Shown here piece by piece: positions 1 to 5,938 of a stretch of DNA of 5,938 nucleotides (its first letter is position 1; the number at the start of each line of letters is the position of its first letter). The stretch spans positions 1 to 5,938 of the forward strand of contig JBARCX010000127.1 of the NCBI GenBank assembly GCA_049794535.1. The letters are read 5' to 3'. The DNA comes from JBARCX01 sp049794535 (GTDB lineage Bacteria; Pseudomonadota; Gammaproteobacteria; Xanthomonadales; Rhodanobacteraceae). The notes beneath the pieces are model-generated. The model did not search any database. It was not told where the DNA came from and saw only the letters and a list, made by a program, of their open reading frames with translations. The position numbers were made by a program, and so were the translations under genes.

Positions 1-696
1 TTCTTCGCGCAGCTTCGGCAACTGGGCCACCCAGTCGTTGTCGACGGTGGAATTGAACTTCAGGCGGGTCTTTGCCTCCTCGAAGGAGACGGTTTCCCAC
101 TTGCTGTCCTTGTCGTCGGAGGCCCAGATGTAGGCCACGTTGGCGACCAGGTCGGCCATGCCGCAGAACTCGTCGCTGCTGCCCAGCGGGATCTGGCAGA
201 GCAGGGAGTTGGCGCCGAGGCGCTCCTTGATGCCCTTTATGCAATGACCGAAGTTGGCGCCGATGCGGTCCATCTTGTTGACGTAGCACACGCGCGGCAC
301 GTTGTACTGGTCGGCCAGGCGCCAGTTGGTCTCTGTCTGCGGTTCCACGCCGGCCACGCCATCGAACACCACCACGGCGCCGTCGAGCACGCGCAGCGAG
401 CGGTTCACTTCGATCGTGAAGTCCACGTGTCCTGGGGTGTCGATCACGTTGATCTGGTGACCCTTCCACTCGGTGGACACGGCGGCCGACTGAATGGTGA
501 TGCCGCGCTTACGTTCCTGCTCGAGGTAATCGGTCGTGGTCGAGCCCTTGCCGTCCTTCGTATCGTGGACGTCGACGATCTGGTGCTTCTTGCCGGTGTA
601 ATACAGCACGCGCTCGGTCGTGGTGGTTTTACCGGCGTCGATGTGCGCAATGATGCCGATGTTGCGATAGAGCGTAAGGGGTTTTTGACGAGGCAT
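1..696 (-). CDS. fusA: Elongation factor G-type translational GTPase, N-terminal part (3' end beyond the window)
   Basis: EF-G drives ribosomal translocation, or ribosome recycling in some paralogues, by GTP hydrolysis in the cytoplasm. The 232 visible residues are the G domain. The P-loop AHIDAGKT is at 17-24, the switch I threonine in RGIT at 67, DTPGHVDF at 86-93 and NKMD at 140-143. The ATG at 694-696 gives MPRQKPLTLYRNIGI, matching the usual EF-G N-terminus; only a weak GGAAA-like ribosome site lies about 10 nt upstream. Switch I reads HDTKDGKGSTTTDYLEQE, about five residues longer than the HDGAATMDWMEQE form of E. coli EF-G. The gene upstream is a sugar kinase, not rpsG, so this does not look like the str-operon copy. 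I infer a stand-alone paralogue (fusA2-like). Family membership is certain; orthology to the essential fusA is doubtful. The reading frame is open to the window edge. Confidence 0.9.
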   Translation of the reverse strand, partial: MPRQKPLTLYRNIGIIAHIDAGKTTTTERVLYYTGKKHQIVDVHDTKDGKGSTTTDYLEQERKRGITIQSAAVSTEWKGHQINVIDTPGHVDFTIEVNRSLRVLDGAVVVFDGVAGVEPQTETNWRLADQYNVPRVCYVNKMDRIGANFGHCIKGIKERLGANSLLCQIPLGSSDEFCGMADLVANVAYIWASDDKDSKWETVSFEEAKTRLKFNSTVDNDWVAQLPKLREE

Positions 697-780
697 GACA
701 ATGGTTTCCGAAGAGCAAAAAGTGGCTAAGGCTAGATAGCGGGAGTGCTGTCACTTCCGCAGTTTATCAATCATCTACGG

Positions 781-831
781 CGCGTTTCTTTTATTCGGCA
801 CGTTTTATGTACCGTGTTTCTTTAATTCGAC
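781..831. repeat. Imperfect 19-bp direct repeat, 32-bp period, upstream of the EF-G gene
   Basis: The two copies are 781-799 and 813-831, with consensus CGYGTTTCTTTWATTCGRC and 16 of 19 bases identical. Between them is an imperfect inverted pair GGCAC/GTACC (797-801 and 808-812 approximately). The period is about three helical turns, which would place both copies on the same DNA face. The repeats lie about 85-135 nt upstream of the EF-G start codon. Tandem binding sites for a regulator, or AT-rich UP-like elements, are possible readings. The function is inferred from position only. Confidence 0.45.
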
Positions 832-932
832 CCTATTCGCGGCCCTGATTTCGTCCAGATCGCCATTAGGGTGTGCAGCCTGAGACAGTGCGCTGCATAG
901 TGTTTCAATACTGTTTCGTACAGGGCAGTGCG

Positions 933-948
933 TGGCCGATATCGGCCA
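933..948. other. Perfect 16-bp palindrome after the kinase gene
   Basis: TGGCCGATATCGGCCA is a perfect inverted repeat starting about 20 bp beyond the kinase stop codon. On the minus strand it is not followed by a T-run, so it does not qualify as a standard intrinsic terminator. It might be a weak transcript-end hairpin or a dimeric protein site. Confidence 0.35.
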
Positions 949-968
949 GACGGATGGATCGGGTGCGA

Positions 969-1904
969 TCAATCCAGCGCGTAGCCGAACTGCTCCTTGA
1001 ATTCCGTAGCGAACTGCGTGTGGTCGAAATGCTGGTTCTGCGTGCCGGGGTGTTCCACCTTCAGCGCACCCATCAGTGAGGCCATGCGACCGACCGTAGG
1101 CCAGTCTTTACCCTGCATGATGCCGAAGATCAAACCGGCACGGTATGCGTCGCCGCAGCCGGTCGGGTCGACCACCTGGCGCTCGCGTGCCGGCGGAATC
1201 TCATGCGTGGTGTCGCCGGTGTAGATCAGCGAGCCGCGCGGCCCCAGCGTCACGATGTAGGCCTTCACTCGCGAAGCGATGTCGGCGGCGCTCCAGCCGG
1301 TGCGTGTCTGCAGCAGCTGCGACTCGTAATCGTTGACGATCACGTAGGTGGCCTTTTCGATCATCGCGCGGAATTCGTCACCGCTGAACAACGGCATCGC
1401 CTGGCCGGGATCGAAGATGAAGGGCACGCCACGAGCAGAAAACTCGTCCACGTGCTGCAGCATGGCCTCGCGGCCATCCGGCGCAACGATGCCGAAGCTG
1501 ATCTCCGGGATGTTGCGCACGTGGTTCTCGTGCGCACTGGACATGGCGCCGGGATGGAAGGCGGTGATCTGGTTGTTGTCCAGGTCGGTGGTGATAAAGC
1601 ACTGCGGCGTGAACTGGTCGTCGAACACGCGTACGCAATCGAGGCGGATGCCGCACTTCACCATGTGTTCGCGGTACGGCGCGAAATCCTGGCCGACGGC
1701 AGCCACCGGCAACGGATCGCCGCCAAGCAGCTTGAGGTTGTAGGCAATATTGCCCGCGCAGCCGCCGAATTCACGGCGCATGCGAGGTACCAGGAACGAG
1801 ACGTTCAGAATATGCACCTGGTCGGGCAGGATGTGATTCTTGAACTGGTCCTGGAACACCATAATGGTGTCGTAGGCGAGCGATCCGCAGATGACGGCAG
1901 ACAT
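969..1904 (-). CDS. PfkB-family carbohydrate/nucleoside kinase (adenosine kinase-like)
   Basis: This is a ribokinase/PfkB-fold cytoplasmic kinase that transfers phosphate from ATP to a sugar or nucleoside; the substrate cannot be fixed from sequence. From the ATG at 1902-1904 it has 311 residues, typical for the family. The first PfkB signature is around EFGGCAGN (45-52), followed by NLKLLGG; NDYE is at 191-194, TLGPRGS at 219-225, and the second signature DPTGCGDAYRAG at 246-257, with D252 the expected catalytic base. The motif TDLDNNQITAFHPGAM (106-121) is one I associate with proteins often annotated as adenosine kinase in proteobacteria. The start was chosen because MSAVICGSLAYDTI matches the usual beginning of this subfamily. 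Alternatives are ATG at 1916 and GTG at 1967; none has a well-spaced ribosome site. It is divergent from mreB, and no functional link to cell shape is implied. Confidence 0.88.
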   Translation of the reverse strand: MSAVICGSLAYDTIMVFQDQFKNHILPDQVHILNVSFLVPRMRREFGGCAGNIAYNLKLLGGDPLPVAAVGQDFAPYREHMVKCGIRLDCVRVFDDQFTPQCFITTDLDNNQITAFHPGAMSSAHENHVRNIPEISFGIVAPDGREAMLQHVDEFSARGVPFIFDPGQAMPLFSGDEFRAMIEKATYVIVNDYESQLLQTRTGWSAADIASRVKAYIVTLGPRGSLIYTGDTTHEIPPARERQVVDPTGCGDAYRAGLIFGIMQGKDWPTVGRMASLMGALKVEHPGTQNQHFDHTQFATEFKEQFGYALD

Positions 1905-2030
1905 GGTGGTGAGCATAGCCTCAGGCAGGTTGTTGACCGCGTTGTGTCGCGGCAGGGCGACGGCCACGGTGGCAGTCTTCGCCCAAAACGCGCCATCTTA
2001 CTGTGATCCCGCCGTGCTGGCGACTTCCTG

Positions 2031-2049
2031 CGTAGGAGCGATGCTCGCT
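2031..2049 (+). repeat. REP-like GTAGGAGCG hairpin
   Basis: CGTAGGAGCGATGCTCGCT begins with the GTAGGAGCG head of repetitive extragenic palindromes common in pseudomonads and xanthomonads. It then folds into AGCGA-TGC-TCGCT, a 5-bp stem with a 3-nt loop at 2037-2049. It resembles a full REP unit with a few loop bases missing. It sits in the divergent intergenic region, the usual REP location. Assignment rests on one copy and remembered consensus, so genome-wide recurrence is untested. Confidence 0.4.
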
Positions 2050-2109
2050 GAAGTTGCAGAAAGCGGGCTTATCATCCTGCCGCACAAGGCTTTCTTAACG
2101 AGAATGTCC

Positions 2110-2138
2110 TTGCGTGTGTGGGCCACCCTGACTAGACT
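2110..2138 (+). promoter_or_regulatory. Candidate sigma70-type promoter for the mreBCD-mrdA operon
   Basis: A -35-like TTGCGT (2110-2115) and a -10-like TAGACT (2133-2138) are separated by exactly 17 bp. Transcription would begin near 2145, giving a leader of about 35 nt before the mreB ATG at 2180. Both hexamers are only partial matches, but spacing and position fit, and no better pair was seen between the kinase and mreB. Confidence 0.4.
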
Positions 2139-2179
2139 GATCCGCTTACTTTTTAGCCAGGTCGATGCGCGGCAAACCC

Positions 2180-3226
2180 ATGTTCAAGAAGTTTCGCGGG
2201 ATCTTCTCAAACGATATTTCCATCGACCTCGGTACCGCTAACACGCTGATTTATGTGCGTGGGCAGGGCATCGTGCTAAATGAGCCTTCGGTAGTGGCGA
2301 TCCGTCAGGACCGTGGCCCCGGCGGTCCACGTGCGGTCGCCGCCGTCGGTGGCGAAGCCAAGAAAATGCTGGGTCGTACGCCGGGCAACATCGCCACGGT
2401 GCGTCCGATGAAGGATGGCGTGATCGCCAACTTCTCGATGACGGAGGCGATGCTGCAGCATTTCATCAAGCAGGTGCACAAATCGCGATTCCTACGCCCT
2501 AGCCCGCGCGTACTGGTGTGCGTGCCGTGCGGTTCCACTCAGGTGGAACGCCGCGCGATCAAGGAATCGGCTGAGGGTGCCGGTGCCCGTGACGTGTTCC
2601 TGATCGAGGAGCCGATGGCTGCCGCGATCGGCGCAGGCATTCCGGTGCACGAGGCACGTGGCTCGATGGTGCTGGATATCGGCGGCGGCACCTCCGAAGT
2701 GGCGGTGATCTCGCTCAACGGCATCGTCTACTCGCAGTCGGTGCGCGTCGGCGGCGATCGTTTCGATGAGGCGATCATCAACTACGTGCGCCGTAACCAC
2801 GGCACCTTGATCGGTGAGTCCACTGCCGAGCGGATCAAGATGGAGATCGGCTGTGCGTTCCCGCAGGCCGATGTGCGCGAGATCCAGATCTCCGGCCGGA
2901 ACCTGGCCGAGGGCGTGCCACGCATGTTCACGATCAATTCCAACGAAGTGCTGGAAGCGCTGCACGAGCCGTTGTCCGGCATCGTTGCGGCGGTGAAGTC
3001 GGCGCTGGAACAGACCCCGCCGGAGCTGTGCTCCGACGTTGCCGAGCGCGGCATCGTACTGACCGGCGGTGGCGCTTTGCTGCGCGACCTGGATCGTCTG
3101 ATCTCCGAGGAAACGGGCTTGCACGTGCAGGTGGCGGATGAACCGCTGACCTGTGTGGCGCGTGGCGGTGGCAAGGCGCTGGAGTTGATCGACCAGCACG
3201 GTAGCGATTTCTTCGCAGCCGAATAA
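2180..3226 (+). CDS. mreB: Rod shape-determining protein MreB (bacterial actin)
   Basis: MreB is an ATP-binding actin homologue that polymerises on the inner face of the cytoplasmic membrane and orients the peptidoglycan elongation complex. The 348 residues compare with 347 in E. coli, and similarity is near full length. The start MFKKFRGIFSN is the amphipathic membrane-binding N-terminus. Phosphate-binding motifs are DLGTAN (16-21), DIGGGT (166-171) and TGGGA (295-299); the FLIEEPMAAAIGAG block is intact. An in-frame ATG at 2165 has a close AGG ahead of it and would add five residues (MRGKP). I chose 2180 because it aligns with the conserved family start, although its own ribosome site is poor. 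It is the first gene of the operon, with mreC starting 20 bp after its stop. No defects were seen. Confidence 0.97.
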   Translation: MFKKFRGIFSNDISIDLGTANTLIYVRGQGIVLNEPSVVAIRQDRGPGGPRAVAAVGGEAKKMLGRTPGNIATVRPMKDGVIANFSMTEAMLQHFIKQVHKSRFLRPSPRVLVCVPCGSTQVERRAIKESAEGAGARDVFLIEEPMAAAIGAGIPVHEARGSMVLDIGGGTSEVAVISLNGIVYSQSVRVGGDRFDEAIINYVRRNHGTLIGESTAERIKMEIGCAFPQADVREIQISGRNLAEGVPRMFTINSNEVLEALHEPLSGIVAAVKSALEQTPPELCSDVAERGIVLTGGGALLRDLDRLISEETGLHVQVADEPLTCVARGGGKALELIDQHGSDFFAAE

Positions 3227-3246
3227 TCCGTCAGCGGGGGTAGGTC

Positions 3247-4230
3247 ATGGCGCTCGCGCGCGAGGAATCCTCGCCCCTGTTTGCCGGCACGGTGGCCGGT
3301 ACGCTGAAGCTCATCTTCTATCTAGCGTTGGCGCTAGTGTTGATGGTGCTTGATCACCGTAATGGCTGGATCTGGCGTGTGCGCTACAGCGCTGCGGTGG
3401 TGGTGGAGCCGTTGTATCGGCTTGCCGGCCTGCCTGCGGCGGGTATGCGCACGTTGAGCGTGGCCTTCGCCGATCGCAAGGTGCTTACCGATCAGAACCA
3501 GCGTCTCCGCGAGGATCTGCTGCTGGCCAACGCCAAGCTAAACCATATGGCGGCAGTGGCCGAACAGAACCAGCGCCTGAAGGAACTGCTGGATACCCAG
3601 CACAGCCTGGAACTCAACGTGCAGCTGGCGCGCGTGGTTGGTGTGGATTTGGGCGCCTACCGCGAGCGGCTGATGTTGAACCTGGGTGCTCGTGACGGGG
3701 TGAAGTCGGGGCAGCCGGTGATCGATGCGCACGGTGTGCTGGGGCAAGTGATTCAGGTGCTGCCCACCACTTCGGTAGTGATGCTGATTACGGACCCCGA
3801 CCAGGCGTTGCCGGTGGTAGTCGAGCGCACGGGTTTGCGGACCGTGGCCTATGGCTCGCGTGACGGCGATGAGCTGGTCCTGCCGACGATCCCGATGGCG
3901 GTGGATGTTCGCGTAGGTGACCGCCTGCTTACCTCCGGCATCGGTGGTCGCTTCCCGCCCGGCTTCCCGGTGGGGCAAATCAACGCGGTGAAGCCAGCAG
4001 CATCGGGCATGTTCATGGAGGCGCATGCGCAGCCCAGCGCTGACATCAATCGCAGTGAGGACGTGCTGCTGCTGCACGATCTAGCCGAGCCGGCGGGTCC
4101 ACCTGTGCCGGCCACGCCGATGGGGCCGCCTGCTGACTTGGCGCCTGCCACTGCATCTTCCGTTGCCGTGTCGGTGCGCCCCGGTGCGCTTAATGCGCCT
4201 GTTGCAGTCAAGCCGGCGGTGCAGCCATGA
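3247..4230 (+). CDS. mreC: Rod shape-determining protein MreC
   Basis: MreC is a bitopic inner-membrane protein whose periplasmic part forms filaments and activates PBP2 in the elongasome. It has 327 residues. There is a short cytoplasmic N-terminus, one membrane helix at about 15-35 (rich in L, A and V, ending at LDHRNG), a coiled coil at about 73-117 containing the near-repeated DQNQRLRE and EQNQRLKE, then the two-lobed beta domain to about 278. Typical motifs are GARDGVKSGQPVID and GGRFPPGFPVGQI (from 233). Residues 282-327 form a Pro/Ala-rich, presumably disordered tail with no evident domain. The ATG at 3247 is preceded by a GGGGGTAGG purine stretch. Its stop overlaps the mreD start by 4 bp (ATGA), suggesting translational coupling. 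Length and architecture are normal for proteobacterial MreC. Confidence 0.96.
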   Translation: MALAREESSPLFAGTVAGTLKLIFYLALALVLMVLDHRNGWIWRVRYSAAVVVEPLYRLAGLPAAGMRTLSVAFADRKVLTDQNQRLREDLLLANAKLNHMAAVAEQNQRLKELLDTQHSLELNVQLARVVGVDLGAYRERLMLNLGARDGVKSGQPVIDAHGVLGQVIQVLPTTSVVMLITDPDQALPVVVERTGLRTVAYGSRDGDELVLPTIPMAVDVRVGDRLLTSGIGGRFPPGFPVGQINAVKPAASGMFMEAHAQPSADINRSEDVLLLHDLAEPAGPPVPATPMGPPADLAPATASSVAVSVRPGALNAPVAVKPAVQP

Positions 4231-4712
4231 GCAAGCCGCGCCTAGGTCAATGGTGGTTCTTCGGCACGCTGGTGTTCTCGCTGATATCGATGCTGGTGCC
4301 GCTGCCAGCGGTGCTGGAGCCATTCAAGCCGTACTGGCCGGCACTGTTCCTGCTGTACTGGGCGCTTGAGTCGGGTGACCGCGTGAGCCTGGGGTTGGCA
4401 TTCGCGATGGGCCTGGGTGCCGACTTGCTCAACGGTGTACTGCTGGGCGAGCAGGCATTGCGCTTGTGTGCACTGGTATTCATCGCGCTGCGCTTTCGCT
4501 CGCGGTTGCGCTTCTTCCCGATGTGGCAGCAAACGCTGGCGGTGCTGGTGCTGCTGTTGAACGATCGCATTCTGCTGCTGATCGTGCGTGCGTTTGCTGG
4601 CGAGCCATTGCCGCCGGCAACGTGGTGGATCTCGCCGTTCGTCGGCGCCGCGCTATGGCCGTTCCTGTTCCTGCTGCTGGACGACCTGCGCATGCGTTTG
4701 CGCATCCAGTAG
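4227..4712 (+). CDS. mreD: Rod shape-determining protein MreD
   Basis: MreD is a small polytopic inner-membrane protein that works with MreC in the elongasome. The 161 residues match the usual family size (about 160). Five or six hydrophobic segments are visible, at about 9-30, 35-47, 53-70, 76-90, 101-121 and 133-152. The family-like stretch GLGADLLNGVLLGEQAL (62-78) is present, and the protein ends in a basic tail DDLRMRLRIQ. The start codon overlaps the mreC stop in ATGA, and a GGCGGTG stretch lies upstream as a possible ribosome site. The identification rests on topology, that motif and gene order, since MreD sequences are poorly conserved. Confidence 0.94.
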   Translation: MSKPRLGQWWFFGTLVFSLISMLVPLPAVLEPFKPYWPALFLLYWALESGDRVSLGLAFAMGLGADLLNGVLLGEQALRLCALVFIALRFRSRLRFFPMWQQTLAVLVLLLNDRILLLIVRAFAGEPLPPATWWISPFVGAALWPFLFLLLDDLRMRLRIQ

Positions 4713-4720
4713 CCGCGGCG

Positions 4721-5938
4721 ATGTTCGAACGGCGCACGATGAAGGATTCCCGCGGCGAAAGCACGCTGTTTCGGCAACGCGCGTTAGCCGGTTTCGCGTT
4801 GATTCTGCTCAGCCTGTGCGCACTGATCGGGCGTTACGTATTCCTGCAGGTGCTGCATCACGACGAATTTGCCACCCGTTCGGTGAACAACCGCGTGAAG
4901 CCTCGCGCCATTCCACCTGCGCGTGGCTTGATCTACGACCGTAATGGGGTACTGCTGGCCGATAACGTGCCGGCATTCCGGCTCGAGGTGATCCCCGAGC
5001 AGGTGCCGGATATGCCGGAGCTACTGGCAGAGCTCGGCAAGATCGTGCCGCTGGGCGACGATGACCTTGACGCGTTCAAAAAGCAGCTCAAGCAGAGCCG
5101 TAAATACGACAGCGTGCCGCTGAAAATGCGCCTCACTGAGGACGAAATCGATCGCTTCGCGGTGAATCGCTGGCGTTTTCCTGGTGTGGATGTGGTGCCG
5201 TATCTCACGCGGCGCTATCTGCAAGGTCCGCTGTTTGCACATGTCATTGGCTATGTGTCGCGTATCGATGCGGATGACCTGACCAAGCTCGACCCGGATG
5301 ACTACAAAGGCACCACGCACGTGGGTCGCATTGGCATCGAGCGTTCCTACGAAGACATGTTGCACGGCTCGCCGGGCTACGAGCTGGACGAGGTAAATGC
5401 GGACGGACGCATCCAGCAAGTGCTGAAGATCGATCCGCCCGTGCCCGGCAAAAACCTGTACCTAAGCATCGACGTGCGTGTCCAGAAGGCCGCTGAGCAG
5501 GCGTTCGCTGGGCGGCCCGGTGCGGCGGTGGCGATCGACCCGCGCAACGGCCAGGTGCTGGCTATGGTTAGCGTGCCCACGTTCGACCCCAACTTGTTCG
5601 TCAACGGTATCGGCACCGCTGACTACAAAGCGTTGACCTCGGCGGAAGATAAGCCGTTGCTCAACCGAGCGCTGAAAGGGACATATCAGCCCGGCTCTAC
5701 CGTGAAGCCATTCCTGGCCCTTGGTGGCCTTGAATATGGTGTTCGTCGCCCGGAGGACACCGTGCTTTCTACCGGCGAGTTCTGCCTGCCCGGACAAACC
5801 CGCTGCTACCGCGACGACGACCGTGGCGGCAACGGCACGGTGAACATGGTGCGCGCGATCCAGCTCTCCACAAACACCTATTTCTACAGGCTTGCGCTGG
5901 ATTTGGGCATCGATCGGCTGAGCAGCTGGATGAGCCGT
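4721..5938 (+). CDS. mrdA: Penicillin-binding protein 2 (peptidoglycan D,D-transpeptidase), N-terminal part (3' end beyond the window)
   Basis: PBP2 is the class B transpeptidase that cross-links peptidoglycan during cell elongation, anchored in the inner membrane with its catalytic domain in the periplasm. The first 406 residues are open to the right edge; the E. coli protein has about 633. A membrane anchor is at about 21-42. The pedestal domain includes RGLIYDRNG (68-76) and the GRIGIERSYE block (202-211). The transpeptidase domain begins near AAVAIDPRNGQVLAM (268-282). Catalytic motif SxxK is S326-T-V-K329, and SxN is S383-T-N385; KTG lies beyond the window. The ATG at 4721, 8 bp after mreD, is chosen; ATG at 4739 is an alternative. 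Neither has a strong ribosome site, so coupling to mreD is likely. The loop at 350-384 is unusual: C355, C362, N371 and T384 replace or add to residues tied to a zinc site in some PBP2s. Confidence 0.95.
   Translation, partial: MFERRTMKDSRGESTLFRQRALAGFALILLSLCALIGRYVFLQVLHHDEFATRSVNNRVKPRAIPPARGLIYDRNGVLLADNVPAFRLEVIPEQVPDMPELLAELGKIVPLGDDDLDAFKKQLKQSRKYDSVPLKMRLTEDEIDRFAVNRWRFPGVDVVPYLTRRYLQGPLFAHVIGYVSRIDADDLTKLDPDDYKGTTHVGRIGIERSYEDMLHGSPGYELDEVNADGRIQQVLKIDPPVPGKNLYLSIDVRVQKAAEQAFAGRPGAAVAIDPRNGQVLAMVSVPTFDPNLFVNGIGTADYKALTSAEDKPLLNRALKGTYQPGSTVKPFLALGGLEYGVRRPEDTVLSTGEFCLPGQTRCYRDDDRGGNGTVNMVRAIQLSTNTYFYRLALDLGIDRLSSWMSR

Larger units (their letters stand above)
697..968. other. Intergenic region between the kinase and the EF-G gene
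   Basis: This 272-bp stretch has no convincing gene. It lies 3' of the kinase and 5' of the EF-G gene, both on the minus strand. The half next to EF-G is AT-richer than its surroundings and should hold that gene's promoter. I found only partial hexamers (for example TTGATA on the minus strand at 765-770) and no well-spaced -35/-10 pair. It contains a direct repeat (781-831), a 16-bp palindrome (933-948) and a weak 6-bp stem TGCAGC/GCTGCA (874-879 and 892-897). The gap and likely internal promoter suggest that EF-G is transcribed separately from the kinase. Confidence 0.5.

Noticed and set aside
244..729. Plus-strand 161-codon open frame opposite the EF-G gene
   Set aside because: EF-G motifs on the minus strand explain this interval; the plus-strand product has no domain character.
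933..948. Intrinsic terminator for the kinase
   Set aside because: The stem is good but no T-run follows on the minus strand, so it is reported only as a palindrome.
873..1079. Plus-strand 68-codon frame in the gap and kinase 3' end
   Set aside because: It half overlaps the kinase antisense, with no clear ribosome site and no recognisable product.
1203..2006. Plus-strand 267-codon open frame opposite the kinase
   Set aside because: It is antisense to a well-supported PfkB kinase, its product (rich in H, R, V and A) has no recognisable domain, and it reflects GC-rich codon bias.
2165..2179. Upstream ATG as the mreB start
   Set aside because: It would add MRGKP before the conserved MFKKFRG start. 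The AGG ahead of it is only 3 nt away, so homology favours 2180, though the upstream start is not excluded.
2492..3199. Minus-strand 235-codon open frame opposite mreB
   Set aside because: It is a shadow of the highly conserved mreB codons, with no recognisable motif or plausible start signal.
3538..4077. Minus-strand 179-codon open frame opposite mreC
   Set aside because: Its composition is typical of antisense translation (H, Q and R rich) and mreC is certain in this interval.

Overview
The window is a GC-rich (roughly 60% by eye) bacterial chromosomal segment with two gene blocks transcribed away from each other. Gene order mreB-mreC-mreD-mrdA, the close match of MreB to the gammaproteobacterial protein, and the codon usage point to a gammaproteobacterium. 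A REP-like GTAGGAGCG hairpin and the overall style suggest the Xanthomonadales/Rhodanobacteraceae, but that family placement is inference.

Left block, minus strand: the 5' part (232 codons) of an elongation factor G-type GTPase runs off the left edge. A 272-bp gap separates it from an upstream, co-oriented PfkB-family sugar/nucleoside kinase. The EF-G gene is not preceded by rpsG, so it is probably not the str-operon fusA but a separate paralogue. It carries an unusual switch I. The 272-bp gap holds an imperfect 19-bp direct repeat with a 32-bp period and a perfect 16-bp palindrome just after the kinase.

Centre: about 275 bp lie between the divergent kinase and mreB starts. This stretch holds a compact REP-like hairpin and a plausible sigma70-type promoter for mreB.

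Right block, plus strand: mreB, mreC, mreD and the first 406 codons of mrdA (PBP2) form a tightly packed operon, with gaps of 20 bp, a 4-bp overlap, then 8 bp. Together they encode the rod-shape elongation machinery (elongasome): the MreB actin-like filament, the MreC/MreD membrane scaffold, and the peptidoglycan transpeptidase PBP2. mrdA is cut by the right edge before its KTG motif; rodA would be expected next.

No mobile element, CRISPR array, tRNA or rRNA was seen. The window is mostly conserved housekeeping DNA. The points most worth a second look are the divergent EF-G, the PBP2 loop in which residues matching a zinc site are replaced while two cysteines are present, and the repeat structure upstream of the EF-G gene.
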